Positions 26,689-43,700 of a stretch of DNA of 64,000 bases are shown piece by piece. The position numbers and the translations under genes are program-made. Origin of the DNA: Auanema rhodensis (Eukaryota > Nematoda > Chromadorea > Rhabditida > Rhabditidae); NCBI GenBank assembly GCA_964057225.1, contig OZ059896.1, forward strand, positions 6,944,001 to 7,008,000, given 5' to 3'. The notes beneath the pieces were generated by a model. That model did no database searches, was not told the DNA's origin, and saw only the letters and a list, made by a program, of their open reading frames with translations. How positions within the stretch are numbered: position 1 is the first letter of the stretch; each line of letters starts with the position of its first letter.

Positions 26689-29600
26689 TTAAGAGAGGAA
26701 TGTTGGTGAAAGGACATTAGCAGCTAAGGCTGAATCAGTGAAAACAGATGGTGATAAGACTGATGGTGAAAGAATAGTACCTGAGAGAATAGTTGGTGAT
26801 AGTACATCTGGACATAATACAAATGGAGATAATATTAAAGGGGATAAAACATAAGGATTAATAACATTAGGAGCTAAAACATAAGGAGAAAAGACGTAAA
26901 CATTGAATACTGCAGCTGATAAGACGTTGGGTCCTAATACGTATGGGGAAAAGATAAGTGGATTACCGACCTGTTAAAAAATAAAAATAAATTATATCAT
27001 ATAATTAATAAAATTTTATTTTATTTTTTAATAAATTTGAACTTAAAACTATACCTGCGGAGATATAACTGGTGGAGAGATTAAAAGAGGGGATAAGATA
27101 TTAGGTGAGAAAATTGATGGTGACAAGGTAACAGGACCAAGAACAGATAACTGAAATAGAAGTATCATTAACTCAATTATTATCTGATTGAACTAAAACT
27201 TTTTAGTCTTAAAACTTTATAATATAAGTTATAAATTAAATATTTTAATATTTACCGTATTAACAGTTGGGGAAAAGGCATATGGAGATAATGTCACATG
27301 TTGGAAGTATACAGTAGCACGTTTAGAACGATTTGGTGACAACATATTATGAGGATCTCCCATTTTTCCATCAGCTATTAATCGAATTGTATTTCGAAGG
27401 CTTTCTTCTTTTTCAAATTCAGACATTTCTCCATAACGTTCCATATCAAATGGAAATTCATTTGATCTATTTAATAAAGCTGAAAAATAATTAGATAAAA
27501 GCTTAATATAGTTTTTATAATAATTACCATTTTCTCCATATAATTGTTGCATTTGTTCTTTTTCCAAAAATGAATATTTTCTATCTTCTAAATGTTTTTT
27601 CTGATGAGGATGAAGGGCATTCTCTAATTCTTTAAATGTTGTTTCTAATAAATTAGTTATATCTACAACATCTTTATCTAAATTAAGAGATTTTAATCCT
27701 TTTACAGATTTCATGGCTTCATCAACAGCATTATTAACACCTGTAAATATATAATTATTAATGAAAATATTTGATTATTTCCAATAAAAACCTGATAAAT
27801 CCATTACAAGTTCCATAATTGTATCACGATCTTTTTCATTCATTCCAGTACTTTCAAGAATAGTAGGTATTGGTAATATACTATTTTCACTATCATCCTT
27901 ATATAATGGGAAAAGATTTGGTGATAATAATTTTCTTAAATTATAAATAAATAAATAATTTTAAAAATAAAATATAAATACTCACTTGCTTGTTGAATAT
28001 TTGTCTGGCATAATTGGTAAAAAGCGAGGTGATAACATATTATAGTTTATATCTTTTGTATGTTTTGATACAGTATCTACAAGACCATAAAGCTTTTCAT
28101 CAGCCATACTTGGAACATCCGGCATAATATCACGGAATCTAAGATAAATATATCATATTAAAATATTTTTTTAAATATTAATTATATAAATACCTATCAG
28201 TAAATGTTTTTCGTGATCTTAATGGATTATTTTTTCCTACAACCATATCAAGCATACGATGTTTGAATTGACCATCATTATTCTTTTTTTCTACCATATC
28301 TTGAAGCTAAAAAAAATTAAATTATAAATTGGTTTTTTAATTATTATATTTATTTACCTCACGAATTTTTTTATAAGATTCTTTTAGTTTTAAAGTTTCT
28401 TGTACAGTTTCATTTCGAAGTGTTCCAACAACTGTAGAAATTAGATTTGTTACAGTCTAGAAAGAAAGAAATTAAGAATATTTTGTTTTCATTCAAAACA
28501 AAACATCAAAGTTCTTTTATTTTTTATTTATTTTTCTAGTTGCTTAGCTTCCGCATATTATTTGAATGTGTGAACATATTAATATTTTTAAAAAAATTAA
28601 TAATTTTAATTAAATAATATTTTTAAAATTAATTAATATAATTCAAAAATTTATTATACTCTGTTAATTACCTTGACTGGTGATTTATTATTTGATAATA
28701 AACTAGGCATGTGATCCATCTTAGTAACTCTGAATCCATGAGTTGTGTCACCTCGATCTAGTCTCTTGGCTTCCGCTACCATTTCCTCCTAAAATGATAA
28801 TATAATATAATAATAATTATATTATTTTAATAATATTACATTTGCATATAAGGATAGTATATTACGCTTAAATCTACGATGTCTAAACTTGTTAAAATCA
28901 ATTCGTATTGGAGTGCGTAAATTTGATTCATGTTGTTCACTGAAAAAAGGTAATGTTTAATGATTAATCTAAAATTGAAATAATAAATTTGAGAAGATAC
29001 GGTAGTGACATCTTCATTGACATGAAAATCATGTGACGTTCAATATCCATAGAAAGTGCACGATTTTTTAAAATCGAAATTTAGTTCATGATTAACAAAA
29101 AAAAGCGACATTTTGACGATATTTAGTGATAATACATATGTTAATTGGATTATTTTTAATTAATTAATAAACATAAATCAAGCATATTATCATTATTTAT
29201 ATAATAACAAATGTTTTAAATTAATAGTCATATCATATGAAGAACTGGAAGTTTGATTTATCAATAAAGTTTCGAACGGATAATTCTAGTCTTATCCTTC
29301 AAGCTAAATAAATTATTTATAGATATCTTGTCTCTTTCTTTGTTTCTGATGATCGGATTCGAAGCAGGAGTGATTGCTACGGATATATGAAAAGCACAAG
29401 TTCATTTCAAATGAATGAACTATCATGTTATTTCAAAAAGTGAACGTCATCGGCTGATGTTTCACTTGGCCGATTGACCCACTTCATCATTAGAAAGTAG
29501 ATATGTAGTCAATCTTCCTTTTTTTTTGTCATATCACGTAGAGCATTTCCATTGTTTCTCAATACTTTACATCCTGTAATTTCTTACAGGTTCGATATTA

Positions 29601-31099
29601 TTATTCTTTTCAAAAAAGTAAAAGGTTAGTTGTTTATATACATATGTATATCGTTTTTGTTTAAAAACTTGTAGAAATACATACAGTTGAATGATTATTA
29701 TAAGAAAAAAGACATACTGATACTTGGACTTGGAACGATGATGATGATCATCATGAGAATGACGATGATGTTTGGAACGTTTCCAAGGTTGTGATGAGAT
29801 AAACATGTAATGCATCGGATGTGACGTTAGTGGTACATGTGTTCTCAGTGCTTCTTGAGTCGTTGGATGTCGATAAGCATGTAAAGCTGGGTTAGAATAG
29901 ACAGTACGATTTAGAGAATTAAGCATAGGTGTCATTGCTTTTGAATTATTAATAATATTAGTTTGAGCATTGGTATGAGTTGGTGTAATAGTTGCTTGAC
30001 TTCGAATCTTGGACGTTAATAGGCGATGGTTAGATGCTTTTGATTTTCTGTGCCTAAAAGAAATCTTCTTTCCTTATTTTCTATATATGTATATCTACAT
30101 CTCTACATATATTTTACTATATAATTATTAATAAAAAAATATATTTACTTACAGTTTATGAACTTTAACTTTTCCAGAAGTCTTGTCAGAGTTCTCTTTC
30201 TGCCTTTCAGTTGCCATACCGTTATCGGTGCTGCTCAAGTTTTTTGGCTTCTTTTCGAGTGCGGTGTCCTTCGTCTTAGTTTTTTTGTGCGTTTTTGACC
30301 CAATACGGGATTCCTTCAATATTTTGTGAACTCTCTTCTCTGACATATCTTTCAAATATTTTTTAATTTTTCTTTTCTTCTCTTTTCGTTTAGAGTTTTG
30401 CATATAACTCTCAGGAGGGTAGTCTTTATCTACAAAGTCAAACTGCGGCGAGTTCACAGCATCTGGATATGACGATAACTGAAAAAAATATAAATGAATC
30501 TAGATTATTTCAAGAATGATGTCATATAATCACATAGTTTATTTATAAAGAAAAATATTAAAACTAAGTTAATCTTGTATTATCTTATAGAATTGACGGC
30601 TCAAGAAACATTTACTAACATACCAGCATGCCATCGAAGGCCTTGACCAAACAGTTGGCTCCCATCTGGAGGTCATGTTCTCGCTCAATTTTATTCATAC
30701 AAGCCACAAAAGCTTTCTTGTTTGCTCTAATTGTGAAATTGTATAAACTAATGATTAACATGAAATACCTATCCATTTTGCTATACATTTCCTTGCCCAT
30801 GGCTCCAATCAAGGCACTAACAGCTTGAACATACCAGCCAAAATGAAGCTGCTCAACTTTTTTGATTTCCTAGAAAATAAAATAAAAGAAGAAAAAATAA
30901 AATATTTATACCTTAGGAGTCATAGCAATTTTACTAAGTTTTTCATTTAATTCTTCTCTTTTATTATCTTTCATATGAGCATTTGCCGAAATTATTAAGA
31001 AAGTAACTAGAAAATATAAATTAAATGATATATACGATGTAAAAATTAGATAATACCTATAACAGTAAATAAAAAATATCTGAATATTGATGAAATCAT
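26689..31099 (-). CDS. MLT-10-like moulting-cycle protein (847 aa)
   Basis: Sixteen exons join in frame to 847 residues. A split signal peptide (MISSIFRYFLFTVIVTFL) leads into a helical region. Next comes a long basic stretch (exon 5, 30153-30478) and a His-rich block (SKHHRHSHDDHHHRSKSK). The MLT-10 family core follows: NYNMLSPRFLPIMPDKY, KKLLSPNLFPLYKDDSEN, ESTGMNEKDRD and RKYSFLEKEQMQQLYGE. A hydrophobic tail of repeated L-S-P units closes it (VTLSPYAFSP, VLSPLILSPFVLCPDVLSP, NVLSPTFLS). In C. elegans MLT-10 is secreted by the hypodermis and needed for moulting; a cuticle role here is inferred from family. Introns are mostly 42-55 bases, with long ones of 145, 215 and 778 bases in the 5' half. 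The His/Lys/Arg-rich insert seems unusually long for the family. Confidence 0.9.
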
Positions 31100-34000
31100 G
31101 TTGAATAAGATGTAGCTCCTTGGAGCACTTGGAATCAAGAAGGACGGGGGTGAGGTAACACTTCAAGTAGATGTGTTGTAGTAGTCAGTAGTCAAAGTAT
31201 AAGCTTAAAAGAGTTAATTGTTGAATAGACAAATTTGGAACTATCGTTCGAACCTAGCCAATGACTACACGTATGAATGCAAACTTCTGGAAAAGATATT
31301 CTTCTTCTTCTCTCTCTTATTCTTCTTCCTTAGGGGCTAAATCGGGTTTCTCCCGCCTTTCGTGTCTCCTCCCACCCTCCTCGTTTGGGATGATTAGGAA
31401 AGGTGACGATGATAGACTTTTACTAAAGATATATCACCAATACCGTATTTCTCCTTTTGTCACTCTCGTTTCTGTTGTTAACAGTTGACGTTGTAACTAT
31501 TCTAGGTTGTATATCACAATTAATTACAGAAAAATGAAATTTATGAAGAAAATGAAGAGTAAATCAGTACAAAACTAAATATACATCTAAACTATAAATT
31601 AAAAATTATTTTATTAGAATATAAACAAATCAAAAAATAACAAGAATCATGATTTATGATATAAACATTGAAATAGTACTGTACGCTTTGAATATCATAT
31701 ATATCCAAAACGGAAACTATTTTTGAACTCGATTGAATAGAAGCATTGCTAATTTGGGTCAGAATAGATAATAAAAAATTTTTATTATCAAGCAGCATTG
31801 TGATAGTTTCAAATTGTTTCTATATAATCAAAATAGTGTTTATTATATCCAAACAATTTCTTATTTAATCTTATATAATAATATCAGCATAATTTTATAA
31901 AACTTTATAAAATTTTATAAAATTTGATAATAATATAAAAAATAAAAACAAGGTAATAATTGTTATTTAATAATATTATTAAATAATAATTATAATTATA
32001 TTTATAATTACGATTAAAATGGAATATTATATGATTTTAATATTTCAAAAAAAAAATAATTTTGATCTCAAATAAATTATTAAAAATGTAAATTTAATAT
32101 AATAAAATTATAAAAACTATAAAAATATTTCATTATATATGTATATATTCATTGGATAATGTTTCATTTTTCAATTGCAACTTTCTACAAATACATGTTT
32201 TGTATGTATACGGTAGCTAATGGGTGGATACAATTTGGTATTTTGAACCAATTGAAATGGTTTCTATTCAAAAGATAAAATCAAAATGAGAAAAAAAAAT
32301 ATTTTTTTTATAAGAAAATAAGAAAAATATGTTTTATGAAAAGAAAAAAAAAGAATTTCGCTTTAGTTTTCTTTATTTGTGCATATGGAAGTTGATCACA
32401 CTATATAGAAATTGAAAAAGCAAAAACAATAATCTACGCCAGAATTACATGCGAAAATTGGCCGGTATTCATTCCATTATATATGATCTTCCTCTTCAGG
32501 AATAAAGAAAAAACCAGAACATCTCATATGAATGAATGAGACTAGCTTTTGACCGATCAAAATGTACTTATTTTGAATTTGAAAATGGATTTAGAGATTA
32601 TAATTTGATAGTAAATTGAAAATTAATGATACAGATATATAAATCGTATAATATATCAATATCAATATATGTTATTAAATATAATATATTATTTATTATA
32701 ATAGAATAATAATAATAATATATTATTATAATTATTTTAATAAAACAATTTATTTAATTATTTATTGTTTTTTTAAGTTTTACAAGTTTTACTTTATAGT
32801 TCCAATGTTGCAAATTAATTCATTTTGCATTGATTGTATTCCAAGAATCAGATATCCAATACTGATAATTCAAAGTTCAAATTGTTCAAGAGTGAGCGAA
32901 AAAAGCTAAAATTTTCGCATTAGTGAGTTCAAACTTAAACAGCAGCATACGGTTTTTCTCTCGAAATCATTCTCACTTCTCTCTTTCTCAAAACTCTCAT
33001 AGCCTCTTTGTTTTAAATTTTCTTTTACCTCTCTATTATCTCTCAAATTTTCTTTTCCTTCATGCCTTTCTATCCCCTATATCTCTTAAATTTCTATAAT
33101 CACTTATACCTTCTGAAAACTATTTTAGCGGTCATTTTCCCGGGTTTTATGCAACGCTCACATAAACTTTATCTCGTACAAATTCATCAAATTTTACACA
33201 AAGAACTGTTCAACTAATTCAAAAAACATTACAACAAACAATCTTTTTTTTTTTTTTGTTTTTGACAAATTGAAACATTACCCAGGGGCAAGACTATTGA
33301 GTGGAGATCATGAATTGGTCAGATTGTCCTATGTTGAACATAAAGGTCGGCTGAACCGCCTGGCATCTGACCGGTCATACCTGGCTCAGATCGCTAGAAG
33401 GCCCCTTGTGTCGTCTTTTGACTTCATGCTGTCTCGAAGCAAGGTATAGGCAGTGAGAATGGACAAATGAATCGGAAATAGTAGATGATTATTAGAGTTC
33501 TTCCTCTGCCACTTTTCAAGAATAACAGCTTGCCAGCCTATGATCATTTTATCATTTAGTATTGTCACATTGATAGATCAAACAATATCAGATCTTATGA
33601 TATAGATTGAGAATCATAAAAAAGGAGTGAGATTATGACTGAGAGACATCTAGAAAGAAAGAGAAAAAGAATGAGAGAGAGGGAGGGAGAAAAAGAAAGG
33701 GAAAAAGAGAGAGAGAAAGAAATATAGACGATTTTAAAGACATTTAAAAACTTGATGAGTTCCATACTTATATGAAAATGCTCTGTTTCTTATTTTGATC
33801 TTCGTGATCATTAATTTTTACTTTTCGAATTTTTCCTTCCCATAAATGAAATCAATGAAAAGTCTTTTCATTAGATCTCATCTTTAGTTTTCTGAATCTC
33901 TCTCGTATTGTCATATATTCTCTGTATACCTATTCTCTTTAGCTTCCTATTGTCACCTGTAACAGCCTGATTGGTTTCATCATTTTCATCTAATTCTTTA

Positions 34001-35402
34001 GGCTTTTTTTCACTTCTTATCCTAAATTGAACATTTTTTTTTGTAATTTGCTTTGTGTTCAGCAACGTTCTTTTCATCTCTTACCTCGTCTTGTAATTAA
34101 ATTATATTATTTATCTTTTTATCCTTTCTATCAGTTTTTTCTCTCCTACTTTTAAAACTTTTTTTTGTATCTAAAACTTTTTTTAACATATATTGTCAAT
34201 ATATGAAATGGTTTTCCATGATCGTGTTGTTTCTTCAGTATCTTTGAATCGCATTCATATATACATTCTTCTAGACCAATTAGGTACGGTAACAGATAAA
34301 AGCAACAATCTTACGATATCTATCATTTTTTTTGCCACTTTTGTTCTTTTTAACGGTTTGCCCTAAATTTAAACTGGGATGACATACTGTAACTTAAACT
34401 GGATTATATTAAATTGTTGTCGTACTGTAATTGCTCACGAGTTTCAATGAAACATTGTCCTTATTTTTGTTTCAATAGATTATTTTCATTAATTATTTAA
34501 TTGAATTTAAAGATCATAAACATTACAGTTGATAAAATTTTTGTTTCTTGTACAATAATAATAATGTTTTAATTTTAAAAGTTAATTATTCCCAATACTA
34601 CCATATATGTATATACTTTGATTTTAAAAATTTTCTAACCCATAGTTTAATCTACCGTATTCATGTTATGTCCAATCTGTCACACGATTTCATAAAAAAA
34701 AAGAAAGAACTATTCTTATTAAATATTTTCTTATTACATATATATATATATATTATATTATATTGAATATGAATCATGTTGTAGCATGTATTAGTATTAT
34801 TTTGTACAAATTTTCAAAAGGAAAGTAAAAATCGATTTTTTAAAACGTAAAACATAATGGTTCACAAGCTCACAAAATTCATAGTTTGATAATATTGTGT
34901 AAAGTTGTAACCAATCAGGATCTATGTCTGGATTGGTGTATCGCGAACCCTACCAAAACTTGCCTTTTTATCTTAAAATGTTTTCTTTCATGAAGAAAAT
35001 ATTAAGTTTTAACCCAAATTTTAATTTAAAAGATAATATGAATAATCAAGATAGGCACTGTATTTTTCTTCATTTTACATGTGAAAAAGAACTTGAATAC
35101 TGTAGATAGAAAGTCTATTGACTACCAACCTTCAGTGTATACTATGGAACACTTCTTCGTTTTTTTCATATTTGTACAAATATTTTTTCATAAAAAATCG
35201 TTATTTCCAGAAAATTAAAATAACTTTATTAGCTTAATTTTGAAAAATAATTTAAATGTATATGTTAATACTTAAATATACATATTTTAAAATCATATCA
35301 TAATCATATAAAGGGAATATCACAGACTTAGATTAGGTCATTTTATATGATATGATAAAAAATTAAATTATATCACAACATTTAACTTTTAATCTCAAAC
35401 AG
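31100..35402. other. 4.3-kb gene desert with purine/pyrimidine tracts
   Basis: No supported gene. Notable contents: a CT-rich stretch at about 32958-33100, a T-run at 33246-33259, a comparatively GC-rich patch at about 33285-33450, and a GA-rich tract at 33652-33721. Open frames are short and composed of simple sequence. The first few hundred bases should hold the MLT-10-like promoter. Confidence 0.5.
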
Positions 35403-37580
<2,178 letters not shown>

Positions 37581-39655
37581 TTGACCTCTACAATTAATTT
37601 AAATTGATTGAAAACATATGAGGAAACGATAAAGTAATATTGTAGAACGATAACGCAAAATAACAATTTGCAAGAGTGATCAAAATTTGAAAGGTAATGC
37701 TAATAGAGTATGGATATTTGTATAGACTTTGAACGATCAAACACGTACGAGTCTAATCGTAAGTTATTCATATCTAATTTGAAAATATACAATTTTAAAA
37801 TTTAATTAACAAGAAATGTCACAAGGTAAAATTAGATAAGTGTTCTGATGGTTCAGGTTAGAATAACCTATTTATAGAATAAAAGGAGGTGCACGTGGAT
37901 TAAAGAGGACTTTAAAAAGATCTTTCGATGAGATATTCCAGACATGAACCCTTTTCAAACGTGTAATTCCTAACATCCAATAACAACATGTCAATTCATA
38001 CTAACAGATAGATATGAAGTTCGCCGAAATATACAAATATATCCAAGAATAAAATTGAAAAGCATTATAATTCGATATGAATGGTAAAAATCGAATATGA
38101 AGTCTTCATATCGTTGAAAAAGTCAATTACAAGAACACCCAAATAGAAATGTTAAAAAAATTGTAGAAACTCATTTTCATCGAAATGAAAAATAATTGTA
38201 AAGAAAAACCTAAGTATAATACAAGTGTCTTTGCTCAAACCACAGCTGGATAAACGTTGTGAATAGCATATTGATATTAAAATATATCTCTATAACTATT
38301 GAAGAATGAGAAGCATGTAACAAACTACTATCGATCATATATTCCAATGTTCCTTTCCCTCTACTTTTCTTTGTTGCTCTCTGTAACTTGTATTCTCTCT
38401 CTCTCTTTTTCACAATATGGTTCATGACCGTTAGTGATTACGAGCTGCTGTTGTTGCTGGGCAAATATTAATCATTACAATAGGAATGATACGTGGCTTC
38501 ATAGTATAGTCACGCCCTTCCCATGATGATAATAATACAAACGTTTCTCTGACTCAATAGCGAAGCTGGGATGGCACTGCTGATTATTTTGAAATCGTTC
38601 GAGTGCACAAAAGTTGGTAATGAATATTTTTTTCTCAATTGTAGAAGAAATTTAACTAACCTTTCAGTCCGAAGAGTCCGAGTAAGTTTACGTGGAATAA
38701 CGTGGAAATCTATTGTACGAACGTGGCAAGAATTAGATTGAGCAGACCTATAAGAACGAAAAAAATCAATAGTTGCCCCAACAACCAACCTCTTCAACAG
38801 CCCACCAGACGGAGCCTAACAGCTGGTCCTGTATCCTCTCGGTCAGCGTTCACTGAGAAAAAAGGGCTTCCATTGGACATATCGGTCAAATAGAAAACAA
38901 CATGTAATATACTGAAAATAGTATTTCTGGCATACTAAAAGTCAGATAGAAGCATTATTATGGGTAACACATGAAGAATTCATTCAAAAGTTGTTATAAA
39001 AATATACAAATTATCCTTTTCAGATATCCACCAATTTGAAAAAATTATAAAATAAATTTGGGTACAAACAAATATTCGATTATAAGAGACTGTGGCAAGA
39101 AGATTGTTATGTAGACAAAATGAATAAATGGATAATAATTCTACGAAGACAATGTCTTAAACAAAGTGAAGAGATTGATTTCTTGTCCACTAGTATGGAT
39201 GAAGTTTATTTTACCAAGTTGGTAAAGAGCTATAATTATGGAAGTATTCTTGTAGTCAGTACTCAGTTTTTGTATATTCAATGGACCGTTAGAAGCACTG
39301 AAATTCATGTTGAGAACGATATCTTAGCATTACTTACTCAAAACATATTACTCTATAAGTGGGTTCCAAGGGAGAATGAAATGAGTAAGTTGTTGGGTAC
39401 AACTCAAAATCAATTTCACTGTATTTTCTTACGTCATTTCCATTACTAAACAGGGTCATTAGATAAGTGCTAAAGATAAGAATACCCGCGAGCTGTATAA
39501 CTTTTTTTGTAACGGTTCTTCCTGTTTAATGTCATATTTTTCAACAATATGAATTCTTTCCAGTTTTTTGCTTCAATAATCTTTCCTAGTTCCGGCATAT
39601 ATTGAGGGCGACAGGGTGCAAGCCTATTAGAATCCTATAAACATCTTCTTATATC
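37581..39655. other. intergenic, with weak unsupported open frames
   Basis: 2.1 kb between gmd and TSEN54. A plus frame at 38702-38893 ends AGPVSSRSAFTEKKGLPLDI. An opposite-strand chain with plausible splice sites covers about 38518-38760. Another plus frame at 39120-39449 has 109 codons. None gave a full gene model with compatible phases, so none is called. Confidence 0.4.
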
Positions 39656-40389
39656 TTATGAGCTGTACTCTTCACAAACTCTTGTGAATTGTAACACAGA
39701 AAGATGAGGTGGTTGTAAATCGTTGCAAATACCAGGAGTCAAAGTATTCAACCCTATGAAAGGCAAATGTAACCCATTCTTATCCAAAGATGGAAAACAA
39801 TCCAAAAGATGTGCTCTTGAATCTTTTTCAACAATTGTTGGCTTAGAGTCATTCCTTGATAATTTTGACGCTGCTTCCTTGCGGCTGTAGATAAAGTCAT
39901 TTAGATCGAAAAGCCGATTTTGGCAAACTTCGGTCGGACTACAACGAATCCCGACTTTTTCAAAGTTGCGTAGATCAGATATTTGAAATGGGGAACTTTT
40001 TTTTCTTCTAAAATGCGATAAGCTTCCAAAACAGTCAAAGGTCTGTCATTGGCGAATATGACAGCACTGCAAGTCTAAACTACGAACGTTCCCATAATAT
40101 TCCCTTTATAAAAACTTCTAATAAATATACAGCTTCTTCAGGCCAGAGGAAATGTTCTCCATTACTTCGAGGAAGCCCCATTGTAGCTAAATAGGACTTC
40201 TGCAACATTTATCTATTGTTATGCGATTTTTTTCTTATTAACTCTTACGCATTTTCGAGCAACTTTTAAATTCGGATATCGTCTATCATAATTTAAAGCC
40301 AACAAGTTGCTTCTGAAAAATTGTTTTTTTTTGGTATTAAATCAATAGTATTACTTGCTTCGAGATCTTGACTGATATTCTTCACTCAT
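39656..40389 (-). CDS. tsen54: tRNA-splicing endonuclease subunit SEN54 (185 aa)
   Basis: Five exons (40355-40389, 40249-40312, 40116-40199, 39929-40074, 39656-39884) give 185 residues, shorter than vertebrate TSEN54 but with its core. It is a structural subunit of the nuclear complex that excises tRNA introns. Visible signatures: LNYDRRYPNLKVARK; SNGEHFLWPEEAVYLLE, matching the PEEALYLLE hallmark; LTVLEAYRILEEKKV; FKYLIYATLKKSGFVV. The C-terminal exon (RKEAASKLSRND to TRVCEEYSS) is not conserved to my eye. The start ATG precedes SEEYQSRSRSK. It lies 350 bases downstream of DENND4 on the same strand. Confidence 0.85.
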
Positions 40390-40739
40390 AAAGGACTTTA
40401 TAGAAAATAATGTTTATTTGGGTAGATGTTTACTAAAGCGATATACAACAGGGAATTGCACCTTCAAATACCTTTAAAATGATATAACTGGGAAAATAAA
40501 ATAATTTATTATAGCTAAAATAATTATTTAGAGCAAAGAAGAAATCACAACTTTATAACCGAACCATAAAGGACTCGTACGCGATGCGAATTGAGATGTG
40601 TTAATAGAAAATAAGCATATCAAACATCACCAGGATACATATCACATAACTGTCACTAACAAAAAGAGTTTTTGATAAAGCTATCAAATGGCTTGTATAA
40701 TAGAGCTTAGAAACCGTATAAAAAACAAAAATTAGTTTA
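40390..40739. other. spacer between DENND4 and TSEN54
   Basis: 350 AT-rich bases on the downstream side of DENND4, in same-strand order with TSEN54. No exon or clear regulatory signal was seen. Confidence 0.4.
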
Positions 40740-43700
40740 CTAAATGAGATCTAAAGGCAAAAAGATTTTTCTACATGCACGCAAAACTGGTTTTTGTGGC
40801 AAATCGTAGAATGGCAATAAATTCCGAATTCGTACAGGAAGATGTTCAAACTCAAGTGGATACTGCACATCCAAGTTATCTCTTAGCAGCCCTCGCCCGA
40901 AACAGTCTAAGCTTGCAAAAAGTACATCGCTAAAAAAAAATAGAAAAATATTATCTGCTAATCACGGATTACCGGAATACAGGAAAATGTGGGGCTAAGA
41001 TGACTCGCCCATTTTGAGTAACTCTGTAGTTATTGATAAGCACTTGAAGAGCACTGAATAATTTATTATCTTGAACAGCTTTCGTTACATTCTGCCACAT
41101 TTCTGCTGTACGTGTACTGGATTTACCCTCACCGAACTGAAAATTTAAACTTAAGAACTTAAAAGATGATATCGTAACTATCACTTACATAATTATTTGG
41201 ATTAGAAAAATATAAAGGCAAAATATCAGTATGTTGCCAAGGTCGATCATAAACACAACGAATGTGATGTCGAGGCGATATCCAACTAAAGAAACAAGTA
41301 AGAGCAAAGAAAAAAATTTGAAAAAATTTACTTGAACATATGTGATGGCAAATTCAATCTTCTCATATAGTATACGAAATTCCAGAAAACTATTGGATGG
41401 CTTTCCATCAATTCTTTTCCCTGAATATTGCCAGTATAAACGTGATGTGTATCATCAAAGTACCTTCAAAGCATACAAATCAGATGCAAGCAACGACTCA
41501 AGCTCTCTTCGTAGTACGAGAGGACTCACAAAGGCTACGGATAAAGGTTCAGGCTTTTCGGGTAATTGAGCAGCCTTATCAGCCTGAAATATCATTGAGA
41601 AGAGAAACCAAACCCAGAAAAACCTCAGAATCAGATTTTAGCCCTCCCGGTTGGTACCAGCTTCCATCTGGAGCACATTTCCAATTAAACTCTATGGAAA
41701 GTCGAGGAACAAATTCTGCATTGCTTGGATCCTTGTCATAACAGTACGGGCAGGTGCTATTCATATTTTGATCATCAACCTGGAATAAAACACAACACTA
41801 GGTTTTCAAAATGTTCATATTTTACCTTCCAACCACCCATAATTTCCTCATCATAAACGATTCTACGACAATTCGAGCAAGGGGAACTAGAGCATATGGT
41901 AACTTCTAAGACATCAGAATTAACTGGGTATGTAGCAGGTGATTCGGTAGAATCCTTAGCTTTGGTTCTTTCTTCATTTCTTTTCATTTGCAGATAAACC
42001 TAAAAAAATTTAAAAAATCATTGCAAAAAATAAAACTGTGGACCTCAGAAAGCCACCAATGTTCCGACAATAATGCTCCACTAGATCCTTTATCAAGTTG
42101 GAATGCAGGATCAGTAACATCCACGTCCTGCTGTGTTCCTTCAGTCTAGAATAAATTTATGGAAACATATCAAGGATTTTTCTTACATGATCTTCCCCAA
42201 ACAATGCACTACTATTTAAACTTCGTACTTCATGAACTAAAGAGGACATGCCGAGCTTGAACTTTGAGGAAACTCCTAAATATTTTTTAGATTTGCAAAC
42301 CTAAAGAAATATTTAATACCTTCTTTTATAACGTCATCATAGCCTTTCTTAACATGATTAACAATAGCATGGAGGCTAGGACTTACAGACACTGACGAGC
42401 CTTCCAAAGAAGCATTGTCGAGTGATTTTGGACTTTCTAAAAAATAAAATGTTTTCGCAAAAAAAAAGCATAAGTAAATACCAAAAGTTTGACTTCTCAT
42501 TATTTTCATAAGCATTGGACTATTTGTAATGCCTTTAAACCAACTTCCGGATCTTCCCGTCTGAAAAAAAGATGCAATGAGTGCTTGAAGTTTACTTTAC
42601 CTTAGATGTACTCTTCGGAGTTTCATCGTTAGCGAATGGAGAAGCAGCATGTTCTGCTAAAAATTTGGCTCTGCTTGGACTCATTGTAGCTTGTATAGCC
42701 TAACAGTATGAATAAAAAATTTTAATTTAATTCAAATATATTTTACATACTTTCTCTTCTTCGGCTTTACCAGATAAAGCTCCTAACGGATCCATTTCAG
42801 TAGGTTCACCCGCGACATTTGTTTGGGAATTCAGTGTTTGTAATTCCGAAAGCTGAATCAAAGTCAAGTAAATATATTAACACAAGTAAGCAAACCACAT
42901 CACTGCCTTCATACGATGAATTATCCAACGGCTCATATGATATTGTATATGGCACATTCTACAAAAATATAATAAACATTATATAGTTCTAACACTTACA
43001 TCAATAGAAGCTTGAGCAGCAGTATCACTACTTTTAATTGATTGATTATCTGGAGTGTTTTTATTTTGCAATACAAAATCTTTTTTTAGCTTTCTGATGA
43101 CAAGAATCACTAATCTGAAATACAAAAAAAACTTGAAATAAGTTCTATTATTGATATTTTTACCGAAGCTTCCCCCAGGCTTGTATCGCTTTTTGTCTAG
43201 CCTCAGTTGGCCACTGTGCATTAATAACAGCTCTATGATATATTCCATATGTTACTGCATTTTGTTCTAAACCAGCCCGTTGCATAGCCTGAAGAAGACA
43301 CGTTAATGTCATCCTAGGACTCTGAAGCTTACGTGTAGAACTTTTACAGCCATCATAGGTTCTTCATATTCACCACAGAGTTCAATAAGAATGCGATAAC
43401 AAACTTGGTCAAGAAGTTGAACACCTGATTGCTCAATGCGATCCAATACCTTTAATAATTGCGACGCTATATTAAATTGAAACATTTCTTACATGGAAAG
43501 CTAAACGAAGAATTTTCCTTTTATTTGGAGCAACCGATAGAAGACTAGGTAGTTGCATGAACCACAATGAATATGAATAGAATAGTAAAATCTTAGGCCA
43601 GTACAAAGGATTAGTTCGAACAGCATTTGTTGCAGCTAAGTTTGAAGATCGTGTTTCAGGTTTTGTTCGTACGGCTGAGCATCTTGATAATTCTAAAATT

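Noticed and set aside
38702-38893. Plus frame ending KKGLPLDISVK and an opposite spliced chain near 38518-38760
   Set aside because: The composition looks somewhat coding, but no combination of donors and acceptors gave a consistent phase with a start codon.
39120-39449. 109-codon plus frame (start MNKWIIILRRQCLKQ)
   Set aside because: No similarity, no splice partner, AT-rich codons and a comparable frame on the other strand; chance is the better explanation.
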